Below, in pieces: positions 45,028 to 55,780 of a DNA stretch of 64,000 nucleotides. The position numbers and the translations under genes are program-made. Origin of the DNA: Mycobacterium colombiense CECT 3035. Lineage in GTDB: Bacteria; Actinomycetota; Actinomycetes; Mycobacteriales; Mycobacteriaceae. Within the stretch, counting starts at the first letter, position 1; the number at the start of each line of letters is the position of its first letter. The stretch is taken from positions 4,898,001 through 4,962,000 of the forward strand of contig NZ_CP020821.1 in assembly GCF_002105755.1 (NCBI RefSeq), in the 5' to 3' direction. The notes below the pieces were generated by a model that saw nothing but the letters and a program-made list of their open reading frames with translations, did no database searches and was not told where the DNA came from.

Positions 45028-46610
45028 TTCGACAGCATCCGGCGCACCGCGCGTAGCTGGCGGCCGTCGCGGCCGGGCGCCCACACCCCGATCGCCACGG
45101 CGGCGACGGCGACGATCGCGGCCATCGTGATGGTGGACGCGTGCAGGGCCGCCAGGAACGCGGACTTGCTGATGTCGGCCAGCTGCCGGCCCTGGGGCCC
45201 GAGCCGGTTGGCGATCTCGACGGCCTTGGCCAGCGAGTCGGTGGCCTGGCCGCGGACCGGTGGGGGAAATCCGGCCAGCCGGGGCGCAAGCTCGTGCGAG
45301 TAGCGTCCGGCCAGGATGGAACCGGCCACCGCGATGCCCAGCGCGCCGCCCATCTCGCGCGACGTGTCGTTCACGGCGGAGGCCACGCCCTGCTTCTCGT
45401 CGGGAACCGCACCCATGATCGCCGAAGTCGTTGGCGCAGTGCAGATTCCGATTCCGGTGGCCAGAATCAGGGTGGGCCAGGCGAATTCGAAGTACGTCGA
45501 GTGCAGGCCGAGCCCATACATGCACCCGAACCCGACGGCCATCAGCAGTGTGCCGACGAACAACACCAGCCGCAGCCCCAACTTGGGCACGTACCAGAAC
45601 GACAGGGCCGAGAAGATGGCCAGCGGCACCATGAACGGCCCGAACGCGACCGCGGTCGTCAGCGCGGAATAACCCATGATCTGCTGCACGTACTGCATGC
45701 CGATGTAGAAGAACCCGAAGGTGGCGCCGAACAGGATGACGATCGCGGTCACCCCGGTGGCGAAGTTGGGGTCGGCGAACAGCCGGACGTCCAGCAGCGG
45801 TTGCCTGCCCCGCAGGGCCAGCCGCAACTCGAGGGCGCCGAACGCCGCGGCGATCACCGCGCCGACCGCCAGTCCGCCCCACACCACCGGGTCACTCCAG
45901 CCGCGCCCGGGTGCTTCCAGAATGGCGGCCACCGCGATGGCGACCGCCGCGCCGATCAGGACCGCGCCCAGCGCATCGACCCTGGGGGCGCCCGCATCGC
46001 GCGACGACGCGACGGTGCAGGCCAGCGCGAAGATCACCAGCCCGGCGATGCCCAACGACCAGAAGATCGCGTGCCAGTCCCACAAGCGCAGCAGCAGGCC
46101 GGAACCCAGCATGCCCAGGACGCCGCCGGAGCCGGCCGTCCCGGCCCAGATGCCAACGGCCTTGGTGCGGTCGTCTTTTGGATAGGCCACCGTCAGCAGC
46201 GACAGCGTGGCGGGCATGACGAAGGCGGCGCCGATGCCGGCCACCGCGCGCCCCGCGATGATCTGGGCCGGATGGTGCAGCAGCGCCGGGGCGGTCGAAC
46301 CGAGCGCGAACACCAGCAGCCCGATCAGCAGCGCACCGCGCCGGCCGTAGCGGTCACCGATCGCGCCGGCCGGCAGCAGCAGGCAGGCCAGGGCCACGGT
46401 GTAGCCGTCGACGACCCAGTTCAGCTGCGACGCGGTGGCCGAGGTGGCCACCGCGAGGTCGCCGAGCGCGGTGTTCAGGGCCGTCATCGACGCCACCACC
46501 AGGGCCACGGCCATGCAGGCGACGGCCAGCGTCCAGTTTCGGGCCTGGAAGCTATCGCCGATGCCGATCCCGTCAGTACGCTGGTCAGACCGGACAAGGG
46601 TTTCGACCAT
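45021..46610 (-). CDS. MFS multidrug efflux transporter, DHA2 (QacA/LfrA-like)
   Basis: A 529-residue inner-membrane drug:H+ antiporter-like protein with about 14 hydrophobic segments. Signatures: LNTALGDLAVATSATASQLNWVVDGY (DHA2 TM1 region), GDRYGRRGALLIG (motif A) and an LPAGAIG loop. ATG 46610 follows GAGGAGG with 9-nt spacing; a Met at 46652 lies inside the operator. It is divergent from a TetR gene with twin operators between them, as in the lfrA-lfrR pair of M. smegmatis. Absent from this site in M. tuberculosis. Confidence 0.9.
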   Translation of the reverse strand: MVETLVRSDQRTDGIGIGDSFQARNWTLAVACMAVALVVASMTALNTALGDLAVATSATASQLNWVVDGYTVALACLLLPAGAIGDRYGRRGALLIGLLVFALGSTAPALLHHPAQIIAGRAVAGIGAAFVMPATLSLLTVAYPKDDRTKAVGIWAGTAGSGGVLGMLGSGLLLRLWDWHAIFWSLGIAGLVIFALACTVASSRDAGAPRVDALGAVLIGAAVAIAVAAILEAPGRGWSDPVVWGGLAVGAVIAAAFGALELRLALRGRQPLLDVRLFADPNFATGVTAIVILFGATFGFFYIGMQYVQQIMGYSALTTAVAFGPFMVPLAIFSALSFWYVPKLGLRLVLFVGTLLMAVGFGCMYGLGLHSTYFEFAWPTLILATGIGICTAPTTSAIMGAVPDEKQGVASAVNDTSREMGGALGIAVAGSILAGRYSHELAPRLAGFPPPVRGQATDSLAKAVEIANRLGPQGRQLADISKSAFLAALHASTITMAAIVAVAAVAIGVWAPGRDGRQLRAVRRMLSNH

Positions 46611-46645
46611 GCGGTGCGCCTCCTCGGGAGCGTGGCGAAGTTTTG

Positions 46646-46678
46646 AGACCAATAGTCTTGTAGGTAGACCGATGGTCT
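46646..46678. promoter_or_regulatory. Twin 13-bp operators AGACCrATrGTCT
   Basis: AGACCAATAGTCT (46646-46658) and AGACCGATGGTCT (46666-46678) are near-identical palindromes 20 bp apart, two helical turns. They lie between the MFS pump and its TetR gene and suit cooperative binding of two repressor dimers. Confidence 0.75.
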
Positions 46679-46699
46679 CGTCCTCAAACAGGGAGGTGG

Positions 46700-47356
46700 G
46701 TCACAATCGACACCGAGACGTCCGACCCGCGCCCCGCGAGATCGCGGGCCAGGCTGCTGGAAGCCGCCGTCACGCTGTTGCGTGCCGGGGGCCCCAGCGC
46801 GGTGACGGTCGACGCGGTCACCCGCACCGCCAACGTGGCCCGGGCGACCCTGTATCGCCACTTCCCCAGCGGAAACGACCTACTGGCAGCGGCTTTCAAC
46901 AGCCTGATCCCGCCGGCGCCCAGCCCGCCCGCCGCGGGTTCGCTGCGCGACCGGCTGGTCGCGGTGGTGCTGGCCCAGGCCGAATCCGTCGCCCAGGCGC
47001 CCACCATGATGACCGCCATGTCCTGGCTCGCGCTGGGGCGCGACCTGGAGGGGCTGCCCGAGCCGCGGCACAGCCACGACGCCGACAGCGCGGCGATCAC
47101 CACCCTGCGCGAGCGCATCGCCCAGCAGTACGCCGAGCCCTTCGACGCCATCTTCGACAGCCCGGAGGCCGCCGAGCTGGGGGAGGTGGACCGGTCGCGG
47201 GCGATCGCTCTGCTCATCGGCCCGCTGGTGCTGGGCCGCCTGTCCACGCTGCCCGATTTCGACTACCACCAGTGCGCGCTGGCGGCCGTCGACGGCTTCT
47301 TACATGTGCAATGCGGCAGGGCCGCCGCGGCGAACATCGAATCGGCGGGCGCCTGA
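46700..47356 (+). CDS. TetR family regulator of the MFS pump, no canonical start codon
   Basis: The conserved helix-turn-helix (VTVDAVTRTANVARATLYRHFPSGNDLL) needs a start near 46700, but the sequence there reads GTC ACA ATC GAC with no ATG, GTG or TTG in frame before TTG 46778, and a TAG lies upstream (~46659-46661). GGGAGG at 46691-46696 suggests the original start was at 46700 (perhaps GTG) or just after. Starting at TTG 46778 would remove helix 1 of the DNA-binding domain. The coordinate given is the homology-based start, ~218 residues. Confidence 0.65.
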   Translation, partial: VTIDTETSDPRPARSRARLLEAAVTLLRAGGPSAVTVDAVTRTANVARATLYRHFPSGNDLLAAAFNSLIPPAPSPPAAGSLRDRLVAVVLAQAESVAQAPTMMTAMSWLALGRDLEGLPEPRHSHDADSAAITTLRERIAQQYAEPFDAIFDSPEAAELGEVDRSRAIALLIGPLVLGRLSTLPDFDYHQCALAAVDGFLHVQCGRAAAANIESAGA

Positions 47357-47463
47357 CGCTTTGGCTCCCGCAATCGCAGGGTCGCTGACCTGCGCTTTTG
47401 CGCATTGGCGCTAGCGTGCTCGAGTCGGGTGCGAGGGATTCGGTGCGAGATCGCGGCCGAATT

Positions 47464-47493
47464 TTGTTCGGGCCAGGATCTGAGGCATACTGT
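47464..47493 (+). promoter_or_regulatory. S10 operon promoter
   Basis: TTGTTC (47464-47469), 18 bp, TACTGT (47488-47493), giving a leader of about 310 nt. Confidence 0.5.
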
Positions 47494-47741
47494 TCAGGTT
47501 GCCTTGAGCCGGGTTTGCGCCTGGTCGGGCATACGACCAGCGTCCAAACGGGCGCGTCCGGTCCCATCCTTTGAGAGCGACGAATTTCGATCGCGGATGA
47601 GGCTGCGTGAGGGTGACACGCCCGACCGCGGGGGCCGGTGGACCACGACAGGTAAACAGCGGCGCAATATCCGGCGCAACGCTCGATCGGCCCAGAGTTG
47701 GCCGTCCCGATCGGCGCGCCGGTGGCACTGAGGACATTTGT

Positions 47742-47788
47742 GCCCGGGTACCGGGCCTAGGACCACTGAGCCCGGATACCGGGTCTCA
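47742..47788 (+). promoter_or_regulatory. Tandem hairpins in the rpsJ leader
   Basis: GCCCGG-GTA-CCGGGC (47742-47756) and TGAGCCCGG-ATA-CCGGGTCTCA (47767-47788) are two hairpins built on the same CCCGGrTACCGGG core, 15 nt before the AGGAG ribosome-binding site. They could mediate autogenous control of the S10 operon. Confidence 0.5.
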
Positions 47789-47811
47789 ACAGGAGTGAGG
47801 GTAGGAGAAGC

Positions 47812-48117
47812 GTGGCGGGACAGAAGATCCGCATCAGGCTTAAGGCCTACGACCATGAGGCTATTGACGCGTCGGCGCGCAAGATCGTCGAGACCGTCGT
47901 CCGCACGGGTGCCAGTGTCGTAGGTCCGGTGCCGCTGCCGACTGAGAAGAACGTGTATTGCGTCATCCGCTCACCGCACAAGTACAAGGACTCGCGGGAG
48001 CACTTCGAGATGCGCACGCACAAGCGCCTCATCGACATCCTCGACCCGACGCCGAAGACCGTCGACGCGCTGATGCGCATCGACCTTCCGGCCAGTGTCG
48101 ACGTCAACATCCAGTAG
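47812..48117 (+). CDS. rpsJ: 30S ribosomal protein S10
   Basis: A 101-residue 30S head protein, also known as NusE in antitermination. Conserved [18 protein letters not shown] and [31 protein letters not shown] 47812, AGGAG upstream. First gene of the S10 operon. Confidence 0.98.
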   Translation: MAGQKIRIRLKAYDHEAIDASARKIVETVVRTGASVVGPVPLPTEKNVYCVIRSPHKYKDSREHFEMRTHKRLIDILDPTPKTVDALMRIDLPASVDVNIQ

Positions 48118-48131
48118 GAGATCGGCGACTC

Positions 48132-48785
48132 ATGGCAAGAAAAGGCATTCTGGGTACCAAGCTGGGCATGACGCAGGTGTTCGACGAGAACAACCGGGTC
48201 GTGCCGGTGACGGTCGTCAAGGCCGGCCCGAACGTGGTGACCCGGATCCGTACCCCCGAGCAGGACGGCTACAGCGCCGTGCAGCTGGCCTACGGCGAGA
48301 TCAGTCCCCGCAAGGTCAACAAGCCGGTCACCGGTCAGTACGCCGCCGCGGGCGTGAACCCGCGCCGCTTTTTGGCCGAGCTGCGGCTGGAGAACCCCGA
48401 GGCTGCCGCCGAGTACGAGGTCGGCCAGGAGCTGACGGCGGAGATCTTCGCCGACGGCGCCTACGTCGACGTCACGGGCACCTCCAAGGGCAAGGGCTTC
48501 GCCGGCACCATGAAGCGCCACGGCTTCCGTGGCCAGGGCGCCAGCCACGGTGCCCAGGCGGTGCACCGCCGCCCGGGTTCCATCGGCGGTTGCGCCACCC
48601 CGGCCCGGGTGTTCAAGGGCACCCGGATGTCGGGCCGGATGGGTAGCGATCGCGTGACCGTCCAGAACCTGTTGGTGCACAAGGTCGATACCGAGAACGG
48701 CGTGCTGCTGATCAAGGGCGCCGTCCCCGGCCGCACCGGTGGACTCGTCGTGGTCCGCAGCGCGGTCAAACGAGGTGAGAAGTGA
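48132..48785 (+). CDS. rplC: 50S ribosomal protein L3
   Basis: A 217-residue early-assembly 23S-binding protein. [17 protein letters not shown] and [17 protein letters not shown] with the peptidyl-transferase-proximal loop are intact. Stop shares a base with the rplD ATG. Confidence 0.98.
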   Translation: MARKGILGTKLGMTQVFDENNRVVPVTVVKAGPNVVTRIRTPEQDGYSAVQLAYGEISPRKVNKPVTGQYAAAGVNPRRFLAELRLENPEAAAEYEVGQELTAEIFADGAYVDVTGTSKGKGFAGTMKRHGFRGQGASHGAQAVHRRPGSIGGCATPARVFKGTRMSGRMGSDRVTVQNLLVHKVDTENGVLLIKGAVPGRTGGLVVVRSAVKRGEK

Positions 48786-49465
48786 TGGCAGAAGGCTCCA
48801 AGACGCTCAAGATTGACGTCAAGACGCCGGGCGGCAAGGTCGAGGGCTCCATCGAGCTGCCGGCCGAATTGTTCGACGCCCCGGCCAATATCGCGCTGAT
48901 GCACCAGGTCGTCACCGCCCAGCGGGCGGCGGCGCGTCAGGGCACCCACTCGACCAAGACGCGTGGCGACGTCAGCGGCGGTGGCCGCAAGCCGTACCGG
49001 CAGAAGGGAACCGGCCGGGCCCGACAGGGTTCGACGCGTGCCCCGCAGTTCACCGGCGGCGGCGTCGTGCACGGCCCCAAGCCCCGCGACTACAGCCAGC
49101 GCACCCCGAAGAAGATGATCGCCGCGGCGTTGCGCGGCGCACTGTCCGACCGGGCGCGCAACGGCCGCATCCACGCGATCACCGAGATCGTCGCCGGCCA
49201 AACCCCGTCGACCAAGAGCGCCAAGGCTTTCCTGGGCACGCTGACCGACCGCAAGCAGGTGCTGGTCGTGATCGGCCGCAGCGACGAGGCCGGCGCCAAG
49301 AGCGTGCGCAACCTGCCCGGTGTGCACCTCCTGACCCCCGACCAGCTCAACACCTATGACGTGCTGCGCTCCGACGACGTGGTGTTCAGCGTCGAGGCGC
49401 TTAACGCCTACATCGCCGGGGCGACCGGCGGTGTCGCCGACAAGGATGTGGAGGTTTCGGCGTAG
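48785..49465 (+). CDS. rplD: 50S ribosomal protein L4
   Basis: A 226-residue exit-tunnel protein. [19 protein letters not shown] is the tunnel loop. ATG 48785 is used; the GTG three bases earlier is in frame but has worse spacing. L4 represses its own operon in E. coli. Confidence 0.97.
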   Translation: MAEGSKTLKIDVKTPGGKVEGSIELPAELFDAPANIALMHQVVTAQRAAARQGTHSTKTRGDVSGGGRKPYRQKGTGRARQGSTRAPQFTGGGVVHGPKPRDYSQRTPKKMIAAALRGALSDRARNGRIHAITEIVAGQTPSTKSAKAFLGTLTDRKQVLVVIGRSDEAGAKSVRNLPGVHLLTPDQLNTYDVLRSDDVVFSVEALNAYIAGATGGVADKDVEVSA

Positions 49466-49768
49466 ATGGCGACCATCACTGACCCCCGCGACATCATTCT
49501 CGGCCCGGTCATCTCGGAGAAGTCCTATTCGCTGCTCGACGACAACGTGTACACGTTTGTGGTGCACCCGGATTCGAACAAGACGCAGATCAAGATCGCT
49601 ATCGAGAAGATCTTCTCCGTCAAGGTCGCATCGGTGAACACCGCGAACCGGCAAGGTAAGCGCAAGCGCACCAGGACCGGATTCGGCAAGCGCAAGAGCA
49701 CCAAACGGGCCATCGTCACGCTGGCGCCGGGTAGCAAGCCGATCGATCTGTTCGGGGCACCGGCGTAG
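49466..49768 (+). CDS. rplW: 50S ribosomal protein L23
   Basis: A 100-residue protein at the exit-tunnel opening and signal-recognition-particle docking site. [17 protein letters not shown] and the basic loop [21 protein letters not shown] are typical. Starts directly after the rplD stop. Confidence 0.97.
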   Translation: MATITDPRDIILGPVISEKSYSLLDDNVYTFVVHPDSNKTQIKIAIEKIFSVKVASVNTANRQGKRKRTRTGFGKRKSTKRAIVTLAPGSKPIDLFGAPA

Positions 49769-49795
49769 CCGCCGCGAGAGGAAACCTGATTAGAC

Positions 49796-50638
49796 ATGGC
49801 AATTCGTAAGTACAAGCCGACGAGCCCCGGCCGCCGCGGCTCGAGCGTCTCCGATTTCTCCGAGGTCACTCGGTCCACCCCGGAGAAGTCGCTGGTGCGT
49901 CCGCTGCACGGCCACGGTGGGCGAAACGCGCACGGCCGCATCACCACCCGCCACAAGGGTGGTGGCCACAAGCGTGCCTACCGGGTGATCGACTTCCGTC
50001 GCAACGACAAGGACGGCGTCAACGCCAAGGTCGCGCACATCGAGTACGACCCCAACCGCACCGCGAACATCGCGCTGCTGCACTTCCTGGACGGCGAAAA
50101 GCGCTACATCATTGCGCCGCAGGGACTCTCGCAGGGCGACGTGGTGGAGTGCGGGCCGAACGCGGACATCAAGCCGGGCAACAACCTGCCGCTGCGCAAC
50201 ATCCCGGCCGGTACCGTGATCCACGCCGTGGAGCTGCGTCCGGGCGGTGGCGCCAAGCTGGCGCGCTCGGCCGGGTCCAGCATCCAGCTGCTCGGTAAAG
50301 AGGGCACCTACGCGTCGCTGCGTATGCCCAGCGGTGAAATCCGCCGCGTCGACGTGCGCTGCCGCGCCACGGTCGGCGAGGTCGGCAACGCCGAGCAGGC
50401 GAACATCAACTGGGGTAAGGCCGGCCGGATGCGGTGGAAGGGCAAGCGCCCCTCGGTCCGTGGTGTCGTCATGAACCCGGTGGACCACCCGCACGGTGGT
50501 GGTGAGGGTAAGACCTCCGGTGGTCGTCACCCGGTGAGCCCGTGGGGCAAGCCCGAAGGCCGCACCCGCCACCCGAACAAGGCCAGTAACAAGCTCATTG
50601 TCCGACGCCGGCGCACCGGCAAGAAGCACGGTCGCTAG
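49796..50638 (+). CDS. rplB: 50S ribosomal protein L2
   Basis: A 280-residue protein needed for subunit association and peptidyl transfer. [21 protein letters not shown] contains the near-catalytic His. AGAGGAAA precedes the ATG. Confidence 0.98.
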   Translation: MAIRKYKPTSPGRRGSSVSDFSEVTRSTPEKSLVRPLHGHGGRNAHGRITTRHKGGGHKRAYRVIDFRRNDKDGVNAKVAHIEYDPNRTANIALLHFLDGEKRYIIAPQGLSQGDVVECGPNADIKPGNNLPLRNIPAGTVIHAVELRPGGGAKLARSAGSSIQLLGKEGTYASLRMPSGEIRRVDVRCRATVGEVGNAEQANINWGKAGRMRWKGKRPSVRGVVMNPVDHPHGGGEGKTSGGRHPVSPWGKPEGRTRHPNKASNKLIVRRRRTGKKHGR

Positions 50639-50655
50639 GAAGTCAGGAGTAGCAC

Positions 50656-50933
50656 ATGCCACGCAGCCTGAAGAAGGGCCCGTTCGTCGATGGCCACCTG
50701 CTCAAGAAGGTGGACACGCAGAACGAGAAGAACACCAAACAGGTGATCAAGACATGGTCGCGGCGTTCGACGATCATTCCTGACTTCATCGGCCACACCT
50801 TCGCCGTCCACGACGGACGCAAGCACGTCCCGGTGTTCGTCACCGAGGCGATGGTCGGCCACAAGCTTGGTGAATTCGCGCCCACCCGCACCTTCAAGGG
50901 ACACATCAAGGACGACCGGAAGGCCAAACGGCG

Positions 50934-50937
<4 letters not shown>
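50656..50937 (+). CDS. rpsS: 30S ribosomal protein S19
   Basis: A 93-residue 30S head protein with [19 protein letters not shown] and [21 protein letters not shown]. Ends with a 4-nt overlap with rplV. Confidence 0.97.
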
Positions 50938-52336
<1,399 letters not shown>

Positions 52337-52339
52337 ATC

Positions 52340-52756
52340 ATGTTGATTCCCCGCAGGGTTAAACACCGTAAGCAGCACCACCCCCGCCAGCGCGGCATCG
52401 CCAGTGGCGGCACGGCGGTGAACTTCGGTGACTACGGCATCCAGGCTCTGGAGCACGCCTACGTCACCAACCGCCAGATCGAGTCCGCTCGTATCGCCAT
52501 CAACCGGCACATCAAGCGTGGCGGCAAGGTGTGGATCAACGTCTTCCCGGACCGCCCGCTGACCAAGAAGCCCGCCGAAACCCGGATGGGTTCGGGTAAG
52601 GGTTCGCCGGAGTGGTGGGTCGTCAACGTCAAGCCGGGCCGGGTGCTGTTCGAACTCAGCTACCCCAACGAGCAGACCGCCCGGGCGGCGCTGACCCGCG
52701 CAATCCACAAGCTGCCGATCAAGGCACGCATCGTGACTCGAGAGGATCAGTTCTGA
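52340..52756 (+). CDS. rplP: 50S ribosomal protein L16
   Basis: A 138-residue protein near the A-site tRNA elbow. [15 protein letters not shown] and [22 protein letters not shown] are conserved. Overlaps rpmC by one base. Confidence 0.98.
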   Translation: MLIPRRVKHRKQHHPRQRGIASGGTAVNFGDYGIQALEHAYVTNRQIESARIAINRHIKRGGKVWINVFPDRPLTKKPAETRMGSGKGSPEWWVVNVKPGRVLFELSYPNEQTARAALTRAIHKLPIKARIVTREDQF

Positions 52757-52989
52757 TGGCCGTGGGAATTTCGCCTGGCGAACTGCGCGAGCTCACCGAA
52801 GAGGAACTCGCCGAGCGGTTGCGCGAATCCAAGGAAGAGCTTTTCAATCTGCGTTTCCAGATGGCGACCGGACAGCTCACCAACAACCGCCGGCTCCGCA
52901 CGGTGCGTCAGGAGATCGCGCGCGTCTACACCGTGCTGCGCGAACGAGAACTGGGCTTGGCTTCCGGGCCCGACGGTAAGGAATCGTGA
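52756..52989 (+). CDS. rpmC: 50S ribosomal protein L29
   Basis: A 77-residue two-helix protein beside the tunnel exit: [27 protein letters not shown] and [15 protein letters not shown]. Coupled to rplP and rpsQ by TGATG overlaps. Confidence 0.96.
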   Translation: MAVGISPGELRELTEEELAERLRESKEELFNLRFQMATGQLTNNRRLRTVRQEIARVYTVLRERELGLASGPDGKES

Positions 52990-53345
52990 TGGCAGAAGCG
53001 AAGAAGGCTGCCCCCAAGAAGGCCGCCGCAACCGAGGCCGCGTCGAAGGACGGGAACGCCAAAGGCCCCAAGCACACTCCCGCCAACCCGAAGGTGCGCG
53101 GCCGCCGCAAGGTGCGCATCGGTTACGTGGTGAGTGACAAGATGCAGAAGACGATCGTGGTCGAGCTCGAAGACCGCGTGCGTCACCCGCTGTACGGCAA
53201 GATCATCCGGACCACCACGAAGGTCAAGGCGCACGACGAGAACAGCACCGCCGGGATCGGCGACCGCGTCTCGCTGATGGAGACCCGCCCGACGTCGGCG
53301 ACCAAGCGTTGGCGGCTCGTGGAAATTCTGGAAAAGGCGAAGTAA
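52989..53345 (+). CDS. rpsQ: 30S ribosomal protein S17
   Basis: A 118-residue OB-fold protein. A Lys/Ala-rich N-terminal extension (1-37) precedes the core [27 protein letters not shown] 52989 is used; the GTG at 52986 is in frame. Last gene of the S10 operon here; the spc operon is displaced ~9.8 kb downstream. Confidence 0.96.
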   Translation: MAEAKKAAPKKAAATEAASKDGNAKGPKHTPANPKVRGRRKVRIGYVVSDKMQKTIVVELEDRVRHPLYGKIIRTTTKVKAHDENSTAGIGDRVSLMETRPTSATKRWRLVEILEKAK

Positions 53346-53371
53346 CCCGCCGGCGTATTCGCGTTCGCCGG

Positions 53372-53421
53372 GCGTAACCTCACTGCGAAAGAACGCCGGA
53401 ATTTTCGCAGTGGCGTTACGC
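53372..53421. repeat. Long imperfect inverted repeat between rpsQ and atsA
   Basis: 19-nt arms 53372-53390 and 53403-53421 (CGTAAC...ACTGCGAAA / TTTCGCAGT...GTTACG) with three central mismatches and a 12-nt loop. In RNA it would end the S10 operon. In DNA it covers the presumed atsA -10 and may be an operator. Confidence 0.65.
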
Positions 53422-53428
53422 TCGGCGC
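53417..53428 (+). promoter_or_regulatory. -10 box of a probable leaderless atsA transcript
   Basis: TACGCT (53417-53422) ends 6 nt before ATG 53429; no ribosome-binding site is seen. Confidence 0.4.
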
Positions 53429-55780
53429 ATGTCTGACGACTTCAACGGGAAGATCGAGCTCGACATCCGGGATTCCGAACCGGATTGGGGGCCCTACGCC
53501 GCGCCGACGGCGCCGGAGAACTCGCCGAACATCCTGTATCTGGTGTGGGACGACACCGGCATCGCCACGTGGGACTGCTTTGGCGGCCTGGTCGAGATGC
53601 CCGCCATGACGCGAATCGCCGAGCGCGGTGTGCGGTTGTCGCAATTCCACACCACCGCGCTGTGCTCGCCGACCCGGGCGTCGCTGCTGACCGGACGCAA
53701 CGCGACCACCGTCGGCATGGCGACCGTCGAGGAATTCACCGACGGTTTCCCCAACTGCAACGGACGGATCCCCGCTGACACGGCGCTGATCTCCGAGGTG
53801 CTCGCCGAGCGCGGTTACAACACGTATTGCATCGGCAAGTGGCACCTGACGCCGCTCGAAGAGTCCAATCTGGCGTCGACGAAACGACACTGGCCCACCT
53901 CGCGCGGCTTCGAGCGGTTCTACGGGTTCATGGGCGGCGAGACCGATCAGTGGTACCCCGACCTCGTCTACGACAACCACCCCGTCAGCCCCCCGGGGAC
54001 ACCGGAAGACGGCTACCACCTGTCCAAGGACATCGCCGACCGCACCATCGAATTCATCCGCGACGCCAAGGTGATCGCGCCGGACAAGCCGTGGTTCAGC
54101 TACGTGTGCCCCGGGGCCGGGCACGCGCCGCACCATGTCTTCAAGGAGTGGGCGGACCGCTACGCCGGCCGGTTCGACATGGGCTACGAGCGCTACCGCG
54201 AGATCGTCCTGGAAAAGCAGAAGTCGATGGGCATCGTGCCGCCGGACACCGAACTGTCCCCGGTCAACCCGTATTCGGACGTCAAGGGACCCAACGGCGA
54301 GCCGTGGCCGCTGCAGGACACGGTGCGGCCGTGGGACTCGCTGGGCGACGAGGAGCGCAAGCTGTTCTCCCGGATGGCCGAGGTGTTCGCCGGGTTCCTC
54401 AGCTACACCGACGCCCAGATCGGCCGCATCCTGGACTATCTCGAGGAGTCCGGCCAGCTCGACAACACCATCATCGTGGTGATCTCCGACAACGGCGCCA
54501 GCGGTGAGGGCGGGCCCAACGGGTCGGTGAACGAGGGGAAGTTCTTCAACGGCTACATCGACACGGTGGAGGAGAGCATGAAGCTCTTCGACCACCTGGG
54601 CGGGCCGGAGACCTATAACCATTACCCGATCGGCTGGGCGATGGCCTTCAACACGCCCTACAAGCTGTACAAGCGCTACGCCTCGCATGAGGGCGGCATC
54701 GCCGATACGGCAATCGTCTCGTGGCCCAACGGCATTGCCGCGCACGGCGAGGTCCGCGACACCTATGTCAACGTCTGCGACATCACCCCGACCGTCCTCG
54801 ACCTGCTGGCCATCACGCCGCCGGAGACCGTCAAGGGCATCGCGCAGAAGCCGCTCGACGGCGTGAGTTTTAAGGCGGCCCTTGACGATCCGGGCGCCGA
54901 CACCGGCAAGAAGACCCAGTTCTACACCATGCTGGGCACCCGCGGCATCTGGCATGACGGCTGGTTCGCCAACACCGTCCACGCCGCCACACCGGCCGGC
55001 TGGTCGCACTTCGAGGCCGACCGCTGGGAGCTTTTCCACATCGAGGCCGACCGCAGCCAGTGCCACGACCTGGCCGCCGAGCAGCCCGACAAGCTGGAAG
55101 AGCTGAAGGCGCTGTGGTTTTCGGAGGCCGCCAAGTACAACGGGCTGCCGCTGGCGGACCTGAACATGATGGAGACGCTGAGCCGCTTCCGGCCCTACCT
55201 GGTCGGCGAGCGGTCGAACTACACGTACTATCCCGACTGCGCGGACGTCGGCATGGGTGCCGCGGCCGAGCTGCGCGGCCGCTCGTTCGTCGTGGTGGCC
55301 GACGTGACCGTGGACACCACCGGCGCCGAGGGCGTCCTGTTCAAGCAGGGCGGCGCCCACGGCGGACACGTCCTGTTCATCCAGGACGGACGGCTGCACT
55401 ACGTGTACAACTTCCTGGGTGAACGCCAGCAGCTGGTCTCGTCGTCGGACCCGGTGCCGTTGGGGCGGCACCTGTTCGGGGCCAGCTATTCGCGCACCGG
55501 CACGGTCGAGAACAGTCACACGCCGCTGGGCGACGTCACGTTGTTCATCGACGACAAGGTCGTCGGCACGCTGGCCGGGGTGACCACCCATCCCGGCACC
55601 TTCGGGCTGGCCGGTGCGGGCATCACGGTCGGGCGCAACGGCGGATCGGGGGTGTCCAGCCGCTACAAGGCGCCGTTCACGTTCACCGGCGGCACCATCG
55701 CCCAGGTCACCGTCGACGTGTCCGGCCGGCCCTACGTGGATGTGGAAACCGAAATCGCGCTTGCCTTTTCGCGGGACTGA
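53429..55780 (+). CDS. atsA: Arylsulfatase AtsA
   Basis: A 783-residue type I sulfatase that hydrolyses sulfate esters. CSPTRASLLTGR (Cys79) is the C-x-P-x-R motif converted to formylglycine by the FGE encoded 3.3 kb downstream. Metal-binding segments LVWDDTG and VISDNGASGEGGPNG and catalytic GKWHLTP are present. The C-terminal ~190 residues form a beta-rich domain. No signal peptide. The stop overlaps the first DUF4436 gene. Confidence 0.93.
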   Translation: MSDDFNGKIELDIRDSEPDWGPYAAPTAPENSPNILYLVWDDTGIATWDCFGGLVEMPAMTRIAERGVRLSQFHTTALCSPTRASLLTGRNATTVGMATVEEFTDGFPNCNGRIPADTALISEVLAERGYNTYCIGKWHLTPLEESNLASTKRHWPTSRGFERFYGFMGGETDQWYPDLVYDNHPVSPPGTPEDGYHLSKDIADRTIEFIRDAKVIAPDKPWFSYVCPGAGHAPHHVFKEWADRYAGRFDMGYERYREIVLEKQKSMGIVPPDTELSPVNPYSDVKGPNGEPWPLQDTVRPWDSLGDEERKLFSRMAEVFAGFLSYTDAQIGRILDYLEESGQLDNTIIVVISDNGASGEGGPNGSVNEGKFFNGYIDTVEESMKLFDHLGGPETYNHYPIGWAMAFNTPYKLYKRYASHEGGIADTAIVSWPNGIAAHGEVRDTYVNVCDITPTVLDLLAITPPETVKGIAQKPLDGVSFKAALDDPGADTGKKTQFYTMLGTRGIWHDGWFANTVHAATPAGWSHFEADRWELFHIEADRSQCHDLAAEQPDKLEELKALWFSEAAKYNGLPLADLNMMETLSRFRPYLVGERSNYTYYPDCADVGMGAAAELRGRSFVVVADVTVDTTGAEGVLFKQGGAHGGHVLFIQDGRLHYVYNFLGERQQLVSSSDPVPLGRHLFGASYSRTGTVENSHTPLGDVTLFIDDKVVGTLAGVTTHPGTFGLAGAGITVGRNGGSGVSSRYKAPFTFTGGTIAQVTVDVSGRPYVDVETEIALAFSRD

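Larger units (their letters stand above)
47357..47811 (+). other. Leader and upstream region of the S10 operon
   Basis: 455 bp without a recognisable gene. It holds the rpsJ promoter and, immediately before rpsJ, tandem hairpins. The rest shows no clear structure. Confidence 0.6.
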
